Source: Georgfuchsia sp049276455 | GTDB taxonomy: Bacteria > Pseudomonadota > Gammaproteobacteria > Burkholderiales > Rhodocyclaceae | Direction: 5' to 3' | DNA length: 64,000 bases | Assembly: GCA_049276455.1 (NCBI GenBank) | Contig: JBASWL010000021.1 | Span: forward strand, 62,001-126,000 | Shown: in pieces, positions 56,604 through 64,000 of the stretch | Layout: the number at the start of each line of letters is the position of its first letter | Position numbering within the stretch: position 1 is the stretch's first letter | Program-made: the position numbers and the translations under genes | The notes under the pieces: generated by a model | The model's database searches: none | The model's input: only the letters and a program-made list of their open reading frames with translations | Told to the model about the DNA's origin: nothing

Positions 56604-57767
56604 CTAGAACATCCGCATATGTGGCGCGTTGCCCGATGACGTGTCGGCAGTCGCCAGGTTTTCGCCGGTAATCACCGTGTCGCCGGGCTTCAGTTCGCCG
56701 GACACCACTTCTGTATTGCGGTTGTCGGTGATGCCGATAATGATGCTCACTTCACGCGGCTTGCCGCCGTCGAGCACATAGACCGTCGCACGGTCGGCAC
56801 CGCGCTTTTTCTTTTGCCTGGCATCGCCTTGCGCCGGTTTCTGCTCCACAGGCTTGTAGCGCAGGGCGGCGTTGGGTACCGTGAGCACATCGTTGCGCTG
56901 ATCCACCACAATGGTCACATAGGCTGTCATGCCGGGCAGCAGCGTCTGGTCAGGATTGTCGACCGAGACCACCACGTTGTAGGTCACTACATTGGATTGC
57001 GTGGTCGGATTGAGTCGTAACTGCTTGACGCTGCCAAGAAAGCTGCGATTGGGAAAGGCATCGACATTGAAATGCACCGGCTGGCCGACCTTGATGGCAC
57101 CGATGTCGGCCTCGGCAAAGCTCGAATCGATCTGCATTTTTGACAGATCCTGCGCGATCTTGAACAGCGTCGGCGTCTGGAAGCTGGCCGCAACGGTCTG
57201 GCCGATATCGATCTGGCGGTCGACAACGACGCCGGACACCGGTGAACGGATCACCGAGTAAGCCAGATTGGCTCGATCCTTTCTCGTCAGCGCGGTGACT
57301 TGCTCGACCTGCGCCTGCGCCGACTTCTTCGCCTGCACCGCAGAGTCCAGATCCTGTTGCGAGGCGTATTCCTGCCTGAACAGGCTTTGCATGCGCTTTT
57401 CGTTGGCGACGGCCAGCTCCAGCGCTGCGCGCGCGTTTTTCAGGCTGGCTTCGCTCTGGGCGAGTTGCGAAGAGAACAGCACGTCATCGAGTTCGGCGAG
57501 CACCTGTCCCTTCTGCACCTGGTCGTTGAAATCGACATGCAGCTTCTTCACCGTTCCCGAAACCTGGGTGCCGACACTGACCAGAATCACCGGATTCAGG
57601 GTGCCGTTGGCCGAGACGTTGCGCATCACGTCGCTGCGCTCGACGGCTTGCGTCTTGTAGCGCGTCTCGGCGCCGTTGCCGCGCGCGACATGCCACCAGG
57701 CCGCGGCAGCGGCGAGCGCCACGACGAGCGCCGCAATTGTCAGCGTGGTCTTGCTCATGAACTTCAT
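56604..57767 (-). CDS. macA: Periplasmic adaptor (MacA-like) of tripartite efflux pump
   Basis: 387 residues. Membrane anchor (about 7-24), lipoyl-like half motifs flanking a helical hairpin (L-A-Q-S-E-A-S-L-K-N-A-R-A-A-L and Y-A-S-Q-Q-D-L-D-S-A), then beta-barrel and membrane-proximal domains (V-I-R-S-P-V-S-G-V-V-V-D-R). Joins the MacB transporter to the TolC-like protein. Its start overlaps the tolC-family stop by four bases. Confidence 0.93.
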   Translation of the reverse strand: MKFMSKTTLTIAALVVALAAAAAWWHVARGNGAETRYKTQAVERSDVMRNVSANGTLNPVILVSVGTQVSGTVKKLHVDFNDQVQKGQVLAELDDVLFSSQLAQSEASLKNARAALELAVANEKRMQSLFRQEYASQQDLDSAVQAKKSAQAQVEQVTALTRKDRANLAYSVIRSPVSGVVVDRQIDIGQTVAASFQTPTLFKIAQDLSKMQIDSSFAEADIGAIKVGQPVHFNVDAFPNRSFLGSVKQLRLNPTTQSNVVTYNVVVSVDNPDQTLLPGMTAYVTIVVDQRNDVLTVPNAALRYKPVEQKPAQGDARQKKKRGADRATVYVLDGGKPREVSIIIGITDNRNTEVVSGELKPGDTVITGENLATADTSSGNAPHMRMF

Positions 57768-59179
57768 GGTTTTGCTCTTTCATCGAGAGAGTCGATCAAG
57801 CCGCGATCCAGTGTGCCCATGGCCTGCGCCAGCGAGGCGCGCGCAACATTCCAGCCATAGAGCGCCTGCACGCGCTGCTGCCGCGCGCCGGCCAGCGCGC
57901 TCTGGGCATTGAGCACGTCGAGGATGTTGCCCATGCCGGCCTTGTAGCGGCCGAGCGCCATGCGTTGCGACTGGTCGGCGCTGGCGAGCAGATCAGCGCT
58001 GCTCTTCACGGTTTGCGTCGCCGTGGCCAATGACTGGTAGCTGTTCCAGACATCGAGCGCCACCTTCAGCTTGAGCTGTTCGCTCTGGGCAACCCTGGCC
58101 TCGGCCTGCGCTTCTGCCGCACGCACTTTGTAGGTGGTGCTGAAGCCGGAAAACAGCGGAATGTTGAGCGTAACGCCGACTGCGGAACTGCGTGCGTCGG
58201 GCAATCCGCCGCCACGTGTTTCGTCGCCGCTGATGCCAAGCGAAACGCTCGGTCGTCCATTGGCGCGCGCCGCATCAACCGCGGCCTGCGCTGCAAGCGC
58301 CTGCGCCCGTGCCGCGCGCAGGTCGGGCCGGCGCTGCACGGCCTCATCGATGAGTTGCGCGACATTAGTCTCGAATTGCCCCAGTGCCGGCACATCGGCC
58401 GGATGTGCCAACTGCACTGGCGTTACGGCGGAAAGCCCCATGATGTTGGCGAGTGCGCCTTGCGCATTCCTCAAATCGCCATCGGCCCGGATGCGATTGA
58501 GCGTAGCCTGCGACCAGGCCGTCTGCGCCTGCAGCTTGTCGGCCGGCGTTGCCGCACCAACCTTGTAGCGCGCCTCGGCGGCATTGAAACTTTCCTGCGC
58601 GGCCTTTTCGGCTTCGTCTGCCGCCGCCAGAGCCGCCTGCGTTGATTGCAACTGGTAATACGCTTGCACAGCAGCAAGGAACAGCGACTGCACCGTGGCA
58701 TCCTGGCTGGCATTGGCGGCGGTTAGCAACTGGCGCGCATTTTCAATGTTCGCCTCACGTCCGCCGAAATCGTAGATCAGCCACGACAGGCCCAAGCGGT
58801 AATCGCGCTGATTGCGCGTTACCGGCTCAGCCAACCCGCCGCCGCGATTCCTGCTGCGGCTGGCCGCGATACTGCCATCCAGTGTCGGCAACCAGGCGGA
58901 TTCGGCCACCCCTACGCCAGCCGCCTGGGCGCGGGCATTGGCCCACACTTCACGCGTTTGCGGGTTGCCGCAGAGGGTCGCGTTGACCACGTCGGACAGG
59001 GTCAGCGCCGTGGAGGGCAGCGCCGGGCAGGGCTGGAAGCCCCCGCCATTTCCTTGCACCAATGACGGCGGCGGCGTCAGCAGTTCGGCGGTGGTAAACG
59101 GGTCGGCCAAACTTGCCGCAACTGCCGGCAGTGCGAAAGCGGTGCAGAATGCAACACAAATCAAAGGACGATTCAGCAT
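57764..59179 (-). CDS. TolC-family outer-membrane efflux protein
   Basis: 471 residues. Signal peptide (M-L-N-R-P-L-I-C-V-A-F-C-T-A-F-A-L-P-A-V-A). Two long TolC repeats rich in coiled coil, each with an A-x-x-A-Q-A-A-V-D-A-A-R or A-E-A-Q-A-E-A-R pattern; the second repeat ends Y-K-A-G-M-G-N-I-L-D-V-L-N-A-Q. Forms the trimeric exit duct. First gene of the operon; it diverges from the HIT gene with a 99-base gap. Start at 59179 preferred for the signal peptide. Confidence 0.92.
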   Translation of the reverse strand: MLNRPLICVAFCTAFALPAVAASLADPFTTAELLTPPPSLVQGNGGGFQPCPALPSTALTLSDVVNATLCGNPQTREVWANARAQAAGVGVAESAWLPTLDGSIAASRSRNRGGGLAEPVTRNQRDYRLGLSWLIYDFGGREANIENARQLLTAANASQDATVQSLFLAAVQAYYQLQSTQAALAAADEAEKAAQESFNAAEARYKVGAATPADKLQAQTAWSQATLNRIRADGDLRNAQGALANIMGLSAVTPVQLAHPADVPALGQFETNVAQLIDEAVQRRPDLRAARAQALAAQAAVDAARANGRPSVSLGISGDETRGGGLPDARSSAVGVTLNIPLFSGFSTTYKVRAAEAQAEARVAQSEQLKLKVALDVWNSYQSLATATQTVKSSADLLASADQSQRMALGRYKAGMGNILDVLNAQSALAGARQQRVQALYGWNVARASLAQAMGTLDRGLIDSLDERAKP

Positions 59180-59278
59180 GGCGGTAGTGTAATGGTCTCC
59201 TGTCAGGCTCTGTGGCGAATTTGTTACCAAGCGTTAGTCCTTTGCCAATTCGATGTGGAATATGCTTACACTGAGGTT

Positions 59279-59728
59279 ATGACAAATAAAAACCTGCAAG
59301 ACCAGAGTATTGAGTGTCCTTTCTGTACCGGACCAGGCGGCGAACTCCTGTTTGAGGACGCCGTCTGTCGTGTGGTGCTGGTGAGTGGCGAGGAAGGCGC
59401 GGCCTTTCCCGGTTTCTGCCGTGTGATCGGTAATCGCCACGAGCGTGAAATGAGCGATTTGTCGGCTACAGAACAGCGCCGCCTGCTTGATGTGGTGATG
59501 GCGACGGAACGCGCTGTTCGCATGGTGCAGTGTCCCGACAAGATGAATCTCGCCAGTCTTGGCAATGTGGTGCCGCATGTGCATTGGCATGTCATTCCGC
59601 GCTGGACGGACGATAGCCATTTTCCCGGCCCGATTTGGGCAGCCGCACAACGCATAGCCAAAATGCGCACACCCGTGGACAAAATTGCGTTGCACAATGC
59701 ACTCGAAACAGCTATGAAGACCATCTGA
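59279..59728 (+). CDS. HIT-family nucleotide hydrolase/transferase
   Basis: 149 residues. The histidine triad H100-V-H102-W-H104-V-I-P-R is complete, with N-L-A-S-L-G-N-V-V-P before it. An N-terminal C-P-F-C pair is also typical of this subgroup. Small cytosolic nucleotide-binding enzyme, substrate unknown. GAGG lies only two bases before ATG 59279; upstream starts are not supported by similarity. Followed by the 530-residue gene 17 bases later. Confidence 0.85.
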   Translation: MTNKNLQDQSIECPFCTGPGGELLFEDAVCRVVLVSGEEGAAFPGFCRVIGNRHEREMSDLSATEQRRLLDVVMATERAVRMVQCPDKMNLASLGNVVPHVHWHVIPRWTDDSHFPGPIWAAAQRIAKMRTPVDKIALHNALETAMKTI

Positions 59729-59745
59729 AATCAGAAGGAAATAGC

Positions 59746-61338
59746 ATGAATTTCGACCTGCCGCCTCTAGATGGCACTGCCACGCCAGCGTTTGCGACCG
59801 TAGATGATTGCAAACGCTGGCTGGGCGACCAGACGTTGGCAAATCCGGCACAGACGCAACGCCAGATATGCGAGCAGATAGAACGGCTGAACCGGCTAGC
59901 GGTTGTCCCGCGTGAACGCTTCGGCATTCTCGAAGTGCTGCAGCCACAGATTGCTTTCGTGCAGGAAGAAGTGTCAAAGCGTTACGCTGCGAAACCGCTG
60001 CCCCACCTTAAACCGGAAGCAGAGGCTTTTGCCGCTACGATTGCCTTGTGGCAGGCGGTTGCAGTCGGCTATTTGCGCTGCCTCGACGATTCGAGCAACG
60101 ATGCGATAGAGAAACAAACCCAGGCCACGTTAGTGGAACGTGCATTGGTGACTTTACATGCACTACAACTGGGCAGCGTACGCGGCTTCGCCCAGCCCGG
60201 CAGCCGGCATTGGTTGCGTTTGCATCAACTGCTGGCCTTCGCCGAACGGCGCGGCATTGCCACAATGCCGGTGGGAGATAGCGCTTACTATGGTGAGCAA
60301 TTTGTGACGCCACTTTCCGTGTATGCCGAGGCGATGCTGCTGCATGCAGCCAGCGCCCACGAATTTTCGGCGCGGCCATTGCGCTGGATGGTGCGCTGGG
60401 CACGGCTCTGGGCGAGCAAGCTGGTATTGCTCGGCGAACCGCCTGCCGACCTGAGCGCGGTGCCAATCAGTGTCGATCTGGATTCGTCGCTGCCGCCGAG
60501 TTCGTTCCCGATCAAGAACTCGGGCCAAGCACGTTTTCTGGATACAGCCCAACTTACCGTCAGCATCAAAAAGCTACTTGCGGCCCTGGCTGAGGGCCGT
60601 ACCCCCGCCGAGTTGCACTTGGGCGAAGACTGTTCACAGCCAATCTGCGAACAAATGCTGCGGCACTTGTATCAACGCTGGTGCAAGGGGGGAGTGCAAC
60701 GGCCGAGTGATCGCCATGCAGTAAGAGAGAAGATCGAACTTGCCTCCAGCTTCGATGTGATCTGGTTTCAGCTTTCCGGCGATCCATTCAAGCAGCCGCG
60801 CTCCAGTGACGAAATATTACGCCGTGAGCGCGAAGAAATAGCCACCTTTGGCAATGTTACAGGCCGGCACGATTCGCAGATATTCGACTTGGGCAAGTTG
60901 CGCGCCGTGTCGAATTGGGAGAGCGTCAACGAAGGTCCGGCAGGGCTGCGTCTGGTACGTGCCGCAAATGCCGATGGTTTCCGCATCGGAGTCGGCCAGT
61001 TGATTGCCGTCAAAAAGCCCGGTGCCGCAGCATTTGCGCTGGCCAGCGTTCGATGGCTGATGATAGATGAAGAAGGCATGTTGCATTCAGGTGTGCATCT
61101 CATGCCCGGGACGGCGACGGCAGTCGCCATTCGCAATACGGGCGTCAATGCGGCAAAAGACAAATGGCGCCCCGCTTTCCTGCTGGCTGGCGATCAATTG
61201 CCATTGCAGATGGTGGTGCCTGCAGGCGTATTCCGCCCCGGTCGCGTAGTCGACGCCGCGGGAAAATCTGCCAGGCAATACAAGCTGACACAGCTTGTCG
61301 AGCGTGGCGACGACTTCGAGAGAGTCGTGGTGGCATGA
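59746..61338 (+). CDS. Conserved protein of unknown function, 530 residues
   Basis: I do not recognise a named domain with confidence. Starts M-N-F-D-L-P-P-L-D-G-T-A-T-P with AGAAGGA at 59733-59739. It is soluble, with no signal peptide. The first 240 residues are helical (A-R-F-V... absent; L-Q-P-Q-I-A-F-V-Q-E-E-V and Y-L-R-C-L-D-D are typical of its pattern). The last 100 residues (V-G-Q-L-I-A-V-K, A-L-A-S-V-R-W-L-M, G-V-H-L-M-P-G) are beta-rich and faintly PilZ-like, raising the possibility of c-di-GMP binding. Neighbours give no function. Confidence 0.75.
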   Translation: MNFDLPPLDGTATPAFATVDDCKRWLGDQTLANPAQTQRQICEQIERLNRLAVVPRERFGILEVLQPQIAFVQEEVSKRYAAKPLPHLKPEAEAFAATIALWQAVAVGYLRCLDDSSNDAIEKQTQATLVERALVTLHALQLGSVRGFAQPGSRHWLRLHQLLAFAERRGIATMPVGDSAYYGEQFVTPLSVYAEAMLLHAASAHEFSARPLRWMVRWARLWASKLVLLGEPPADLSAVPISVDLDSSLPPSSFPIKNSGQARFLDTAQLTVSIKKLLAALAEGRTPAELHLGEDCSQPICEQMLRHLYQRWCKGGVQRPSDRHAVREKIELASSFDVIWFQLSGDPFKQPRSSDEILRREREEIATFGNVTGRHDSQIFDLGKLRAVSNWESVNEGPAGLRLVRAANADGFRIGVGQLIAVKKPGAAAFALASVRWLMIDEEGMLHSGVHLMPGTATAVAIRNTGVNAAKDKWRPAFLLAGDQLPLQMVVPAGVFRPGRVVDAAGKSARQYKLTQLVERGDDFERVVVA

Positions 61339-61418
61339 ATCGGCCTCGCTCGACAAGAACCGGGCTGGGAACAAAGTCAATCTTGGGGCAGCCCTTCAAT
61401 TGACTTAGAATCACCCCC

Positions 61419-61832
61419 ATGCCAGGTCTAAATCGCGACACCCCGATTCCCACCGAAATAAAGCTGCATCAGCTATCGTATCTGATGGAGATTGCTTTTT
61501 CCGACGGCGCGCGTTTCCAGCTTTCGTATGAACTGCTTCGCGTTTATAGTCCCTCGGCCGAGGTGCGTGGTCACGGGCAGGAAGTGTTGCAGACCGGCAA
61601 GCGCAATGTCGCGATTATCAACGTAGAGCCGGTCGGCAACTACGCCATCCAGCCCAAGTTCTCGGATGGGCACGACAGCGGCATCTATTCATGGGATCTG
61701 CTCTACGAACTGGGTTCCAACCAGGAAAGACTGTGGCAGGAATATCTTGCGCGCCTGGAAGTTGCCGGAGCGAGCCGCGATGTAGAAGCGGCAGCGGCCC
61801 CGGCGCCCGCCAAAAGCTGCGGCAAGCACTGA
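61419..61832 (+). CDS. DUF971 domain protein
   Basis: 137 residues. The DUF971 / gamma-butyrobetaine-hydroxylase N-terminal-like fold is seen in I-K-L-H-Q-L-S-Y-L-M-E-I-A-F-S-D-G, then Y-A-I-Q-P-K-F-S-D-G-H-D-S-G-I-Y-S-W-D-L-L-Y-E-L-G. The Ala/Pro tail with C-G-K-H is variable. DUF971 proteins are often linked to Fe-S biogenesis or to ubiE; here ubiE starts 12 bases on. A TAGAAT box with TTGGGG 17 bases before it (61383-61411) is a weak promoter candidate. Confidence 0.85.
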   Translation: MPGLNRDTPIPTEIKLHQLSYLMEIAFSDGARFQLSYELLRVYSPSAEVRGHGQEVLQTGKRNVAIINVEPVGNYAIQPKFSDGHDSGIYSWDLLYELGSNQERLWQEYLARLEVAGASRDVEAAAAPAPAKSCGKH

Positions 61833-61844
61833 TGAAAGTACTGT

Positions 61845-62576
61845 ATGAGTGATACCCATTTCGGTTTCAAGACGGTTGCCGAGGAAGAAAAAGCGCAGCG
61901 CGTCGCCGGCGTGTTTTCTTCGGTGGCGCGGAAATACGACGTGATGAACGACCTCATGTCGGCCGGTCTGCATCGTCTGTGGAAGCGCTTTACCATCGAA
62001 TTGTCAGGCGTACGCGCCGGTCAGCGCGTGCTTGATGTTGCTGGTGGCACGGCGGATCTGACCCGCGCCTTCCTCAAACGCACCGGGACGTCAGGCGAAG
62101 TGTGGCTTACCGACATCAACAATGCCATGCTCACTGTCGGCCGCGACCGCTTGCTCGACGCGGGTATTGTCACGCCGACCGCGCAGTGCGATGCGGAAAA
62201 GCTGCCGTTTCCCACAAATTATTTCGATTGCGTCAGCGTCGCTTTCGGCCTGCGCAACATGACCCACAAGGAACAGGCGCTGGCCGAGATGCTGCGTGTG
62301 CTGCGCCCCGGCGGTCGACTGCTGGTACTGGAATTTTCCAAGATCTGGCAGCCGCTGGAGAAAGCCTACGATCTGTATTCTTTCAAGGTGTTGCCCTGGC
62401 TGGGACAGAAAATTGCCCAGGATGCAGAAAGCTATCGCTATCTGGCCGAATCGATCCGCATGCACCCCGATCAGGAGACACTCAAGACCATGATGGAACA
62501 GGCGGGGTTCTCGCGCGTCGAGTACTTCAATCTGACGGGCGGTGTCGTCGCATTGCACCGTGGCTACAAGCTGTAA
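61845..62576 (+). CDS. ubiE: Ubiquinone/menaquinone C-methyltransferase
   Basis: 243 residues. G-F-K-T-V-A-E-E-E-K-A at the N-terminus, Y-D-V-M-N-D-L-M-S-A-G-L-H-R-L-W-K, SAM motif L-D-V-A-G-G-T-A-D-L, F-G-L-R-N-M-T, and the C-terminal G-G-V-V-A-L-H-R-G-Y. Carries out the C-methylation in ubiquinone and/or menaquinone synthesis. Same strand and short spacing after DUF971. Confidence 0.97.
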   Translation: MSDTHFGFKTVAEEEKAQRVAGVFSSVARKYDVMNDLMSAGLHRLWKRFTIELSGVRAGQRVLDVAGGTADLTRAFLKRTGTSGEVWLTDINNAMLTVGRDRLLDAGIVTPTAQCDAEKLPFPTNYFDCVSVAFGLRNMTHKEQALAEMLRVLRPGGRLLVLEFSKIWQPLEKAYDLYSFKVLPWLGQKIAQDAESYRYLAESIRMHPDQETLKTMMEQAGFSRVEYFNLTGGVVALHRGYKL

Positions 62577-62658
62577 TTCATAGAGACTTGTTCTCTCCGC
62601 ACTTGCCTAGTTCCGCCAACGGCGCTTATCATCCGCCGCTCACAGCCTTGGAATCCTT

Positions 62659-64000
62659 ATGAGCAAGCAATTGATTATTGCCGAAAAGCCTTCGGTAGCG
62701 CAGGACATCGCTAAGGCGCTGGGCGGTTTCACGCGCGAGGGAGACTACTTCGAGAGCGAAGAATACGTGCTTTCTTCCGCCGTTGGCCACTTGCTGGAGC
62801 TGGCCGTGCCGGAGGAATACGACGTCAAGCGCGGCAAATGGAGCTTCGCCCATCTGCCGATGATTCCGCCCCACTTTGCGCTCAACCCGATCGAGAGAAC
62901 CGCCGATCGCCTGCGCCTGCTTACCCGCCTTATCAAACGCAAGGATGTTGATGCCCTGATCAATGCCTGTGATGCGGGACGCGAGGGCGAGCTGATTTTT
63001 CGCTATGTTTCGCAGCATGCGATGGGCACAAAACTGAACAAGCCGATCCGCCGCCTTTGGTTGCAATCGATGACGGCAACCTCGATCCGCGATGGTTTTG
63101 CCCATCTGCGCAGCGATGAAGAAATGCTGCCGCTGGCTGATGCCGCACGTTGCCGGTCCGAGGCCGACTGGCTGATTGGCATCAACGGCACGCGGGCGAT
63201 GACCGCGTTCAACTCGAAAGAGGGCGGTTTCTACAAGACCCCGGTCGGTCGCGTGCAGACGCCGACACTGGCAATTCTTATTGAGCGCGAAAGGCGCATC
63301 CGAGTTTTTCAGTCGCGCGATTACTGGGAGGTCGAGGCTGAATTCAAGTGTGTTGCGGGGCTCTATCGCGGGCGCTGGTTCGACGAAAAGTTCAGGAAGT
63401 CCGATGACGAGCACGCGAAAGCGGAACGTCTTTGGGAACACGCCAGGGCAGAGGCAATCCGCAGCAAATGCCTGGGCCAGCATGGCACGGTCGAGGAAGA
63501 GAGCAAGCCCAAGACCGAAGCCTGTCCGATGCTGTACGACCTCACCTCGTTGCAGCGTGATGCGAACGGCCGCTTCGGTTTCTCGGCCAAGAACACGCTA
63601 GGCCTCGCACAGGTGCTATATGAACGGCACAAGGCGCTGACCTATCCACGTACCGATGCGCGCCATCTGCCCGAGGACTACATCGCGACGGTAAAGGAAA
63701 CGCTGGGTAATCTGGCTGACACTCCTTACGACAAGTTTGCCGGTCATATCCTCAAGAGTGGCTGGGTGCACCCGAACAAACGTATTTTCAACAACGCCAA
63801 GATCTCGGATCACTTCGCCATCATCCCCACCGGCGTAGTGCCGAAGTCCCTCTCCGAGCCGGAACAGAAGCTCTACGATCTGGTGATGAAGCGCTTCCTG
63901 GCGATCTTCTATCCCGCCGCCGAATACAACATCACGACGCGGATTACCCGAGTCGAAGCAGAAGCCTTCAAGACCGAAGGCAAGGTGCTGGTGACGGCGG
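62659..64000 (+). CDS. topB: DNA topoisomerase III, 5' part
   Basis: 447 codons are open to the window edge. TOPRIM domain starts K-Q-L-I-I-A-E-K-P-S-V-A and contains D-A-G-R-E-G-E-L-I-F with its metal-binding acids. The strand-cutting tyrosine is Y329 in L-T-Y-P-R-T-D (E. coli TopB uses Tyr328). The intact enzyme is about 650 to 850 residues; the C-terminal region lies beyond the window. Starts 82 bases after ubiE. An in-frame ATG at 62659 fits, with no strong ribosome site. Confidence 0.95.
   Translation, partial: MSKQLIIAEKPSVAQDIAKALGGFTREGDYFESEEYVLSSAVGHLLELAVPEEYDVKRGKWSFAHLPMIPPHFALNPIERTADRLRLLTRLIKRKDVDALINACDAGREGELIFRYVSQHAMGTKLNKPIRRLWLQSMTATSIRDGFAHLRSDEEMLPLADAARCRSEADWLIGINGTRAMTAFNSKEGGFYKTPVGRVQTPTLAILIERERRIRVFQSRDYWEVEAEFKCVAGLYRGRWFDEKFRKSDDEHAKAERLWEHARAEAIRSKCLGQHGTVEEESKPKTEACPMLYDLTSLQRDANGRFGFSAKNTLGLAQVLYERHKALTYPRTDARHLPEDYIATVKETLGNLADTPYDKFAGHILKSGWVHPNKRIFNNAKISDHFAIIPTGVVPKSLSEPEQKLYDLVMKRFLAIFYPAAEYNITTRITRVEAEAFKTEGKVLVTA

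Overview
The window looks like chromosomal DNA of a GC-rich betaproteobacterium, probably of the Rhodocyclales or Sterolibacteriaceae kind. This is inferred from gene content and order only: an aceE-aceF-lpdA operon with a lipoyl domain on E3, mreBCD-mrdA-rodA-rlpA-dacC-dat-ybeD-lipB-lipA in one run, DUF1840, DUF971 and DUF3683 proteins, an Nit2/GNAT pair, and ubiE next to a DUF971 gene. Almost all of the DNA is ordinary core genome. The accessory part is small and mostly decayed.

Layout. 1-1314: end of yggX, a MAPEG membrane protein, and rpiA on the minus strand. 1561-4496: a two-gene signalling pair, a solute-binding lipoprotein translationally coupled to a PhnD-PAS-GGDEF diguanylate cyclase. 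4526-4695: copy 1 of a short repeat flanked by TA. 4745-10459: pyruvate dehydrogenase operon (minus). 10622-13051: folD, purE and a Sua5-type tRNA-modification gene. 13101-15256: tRNA-Ala(CGC), an intact tyrosine integrase with repeated TGACGGTA boxes at its start, then a scar of broken genes (RND exporter tail, second integrase) into which copy 2 of the repeat has inserted. 15257-25770 (minus): lipoic acid synthesis and the cell-wall elongation cluster from mreB to dacC. 25876-29514: gatCAB with a MaoC-like hydratase gene between gatA and gatB. 29533-33392: a promoter, a roughly 130-nt leader ending in an intrinsic terminator, and metH. 33530-36218: an oxidoreductase remnant, HU, a SET-domain methyltransferase, DUF1840 and a hydrolase. 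36187-45967: cca, slt, the 5-formyl-THF ligase gene, a hydrolase, a MalY-type lyase, ilvA, nitrilase, GNAT and zinc-ribbon genes. 46391-54669: membrane PQQ glucose dehydrogenase, a 1282-residue FAD/Fe-S oxidoreductase, and gamma-glutamyltransferase. 54683-59179 (minus): tolC-macA-macB(ATPase)-macB(permease). 59279-64000: HIT protein, an unrecognised 530-residue protein, DUF971, ubiE, and the start of topB.

How the genes work together. lipB and lipA make the lipoyl groups used by aceF and lpdA. folD, the 5-formyl-THF ligase and metH belong to one-carbon metabolism. The mre/mrd/rod/rlpA/dac/slt genes build and trim the wall. The most interesting material is regulatory or mobile: the TA-flanked repeat (removing it, with one TA, from the integrase remnant restores an open frame), the metH leader, the nutrient-binding c-di-GMP pair, the SET gene beside HU, and a decayed macB-like fragment forming the 5' region of ggt.
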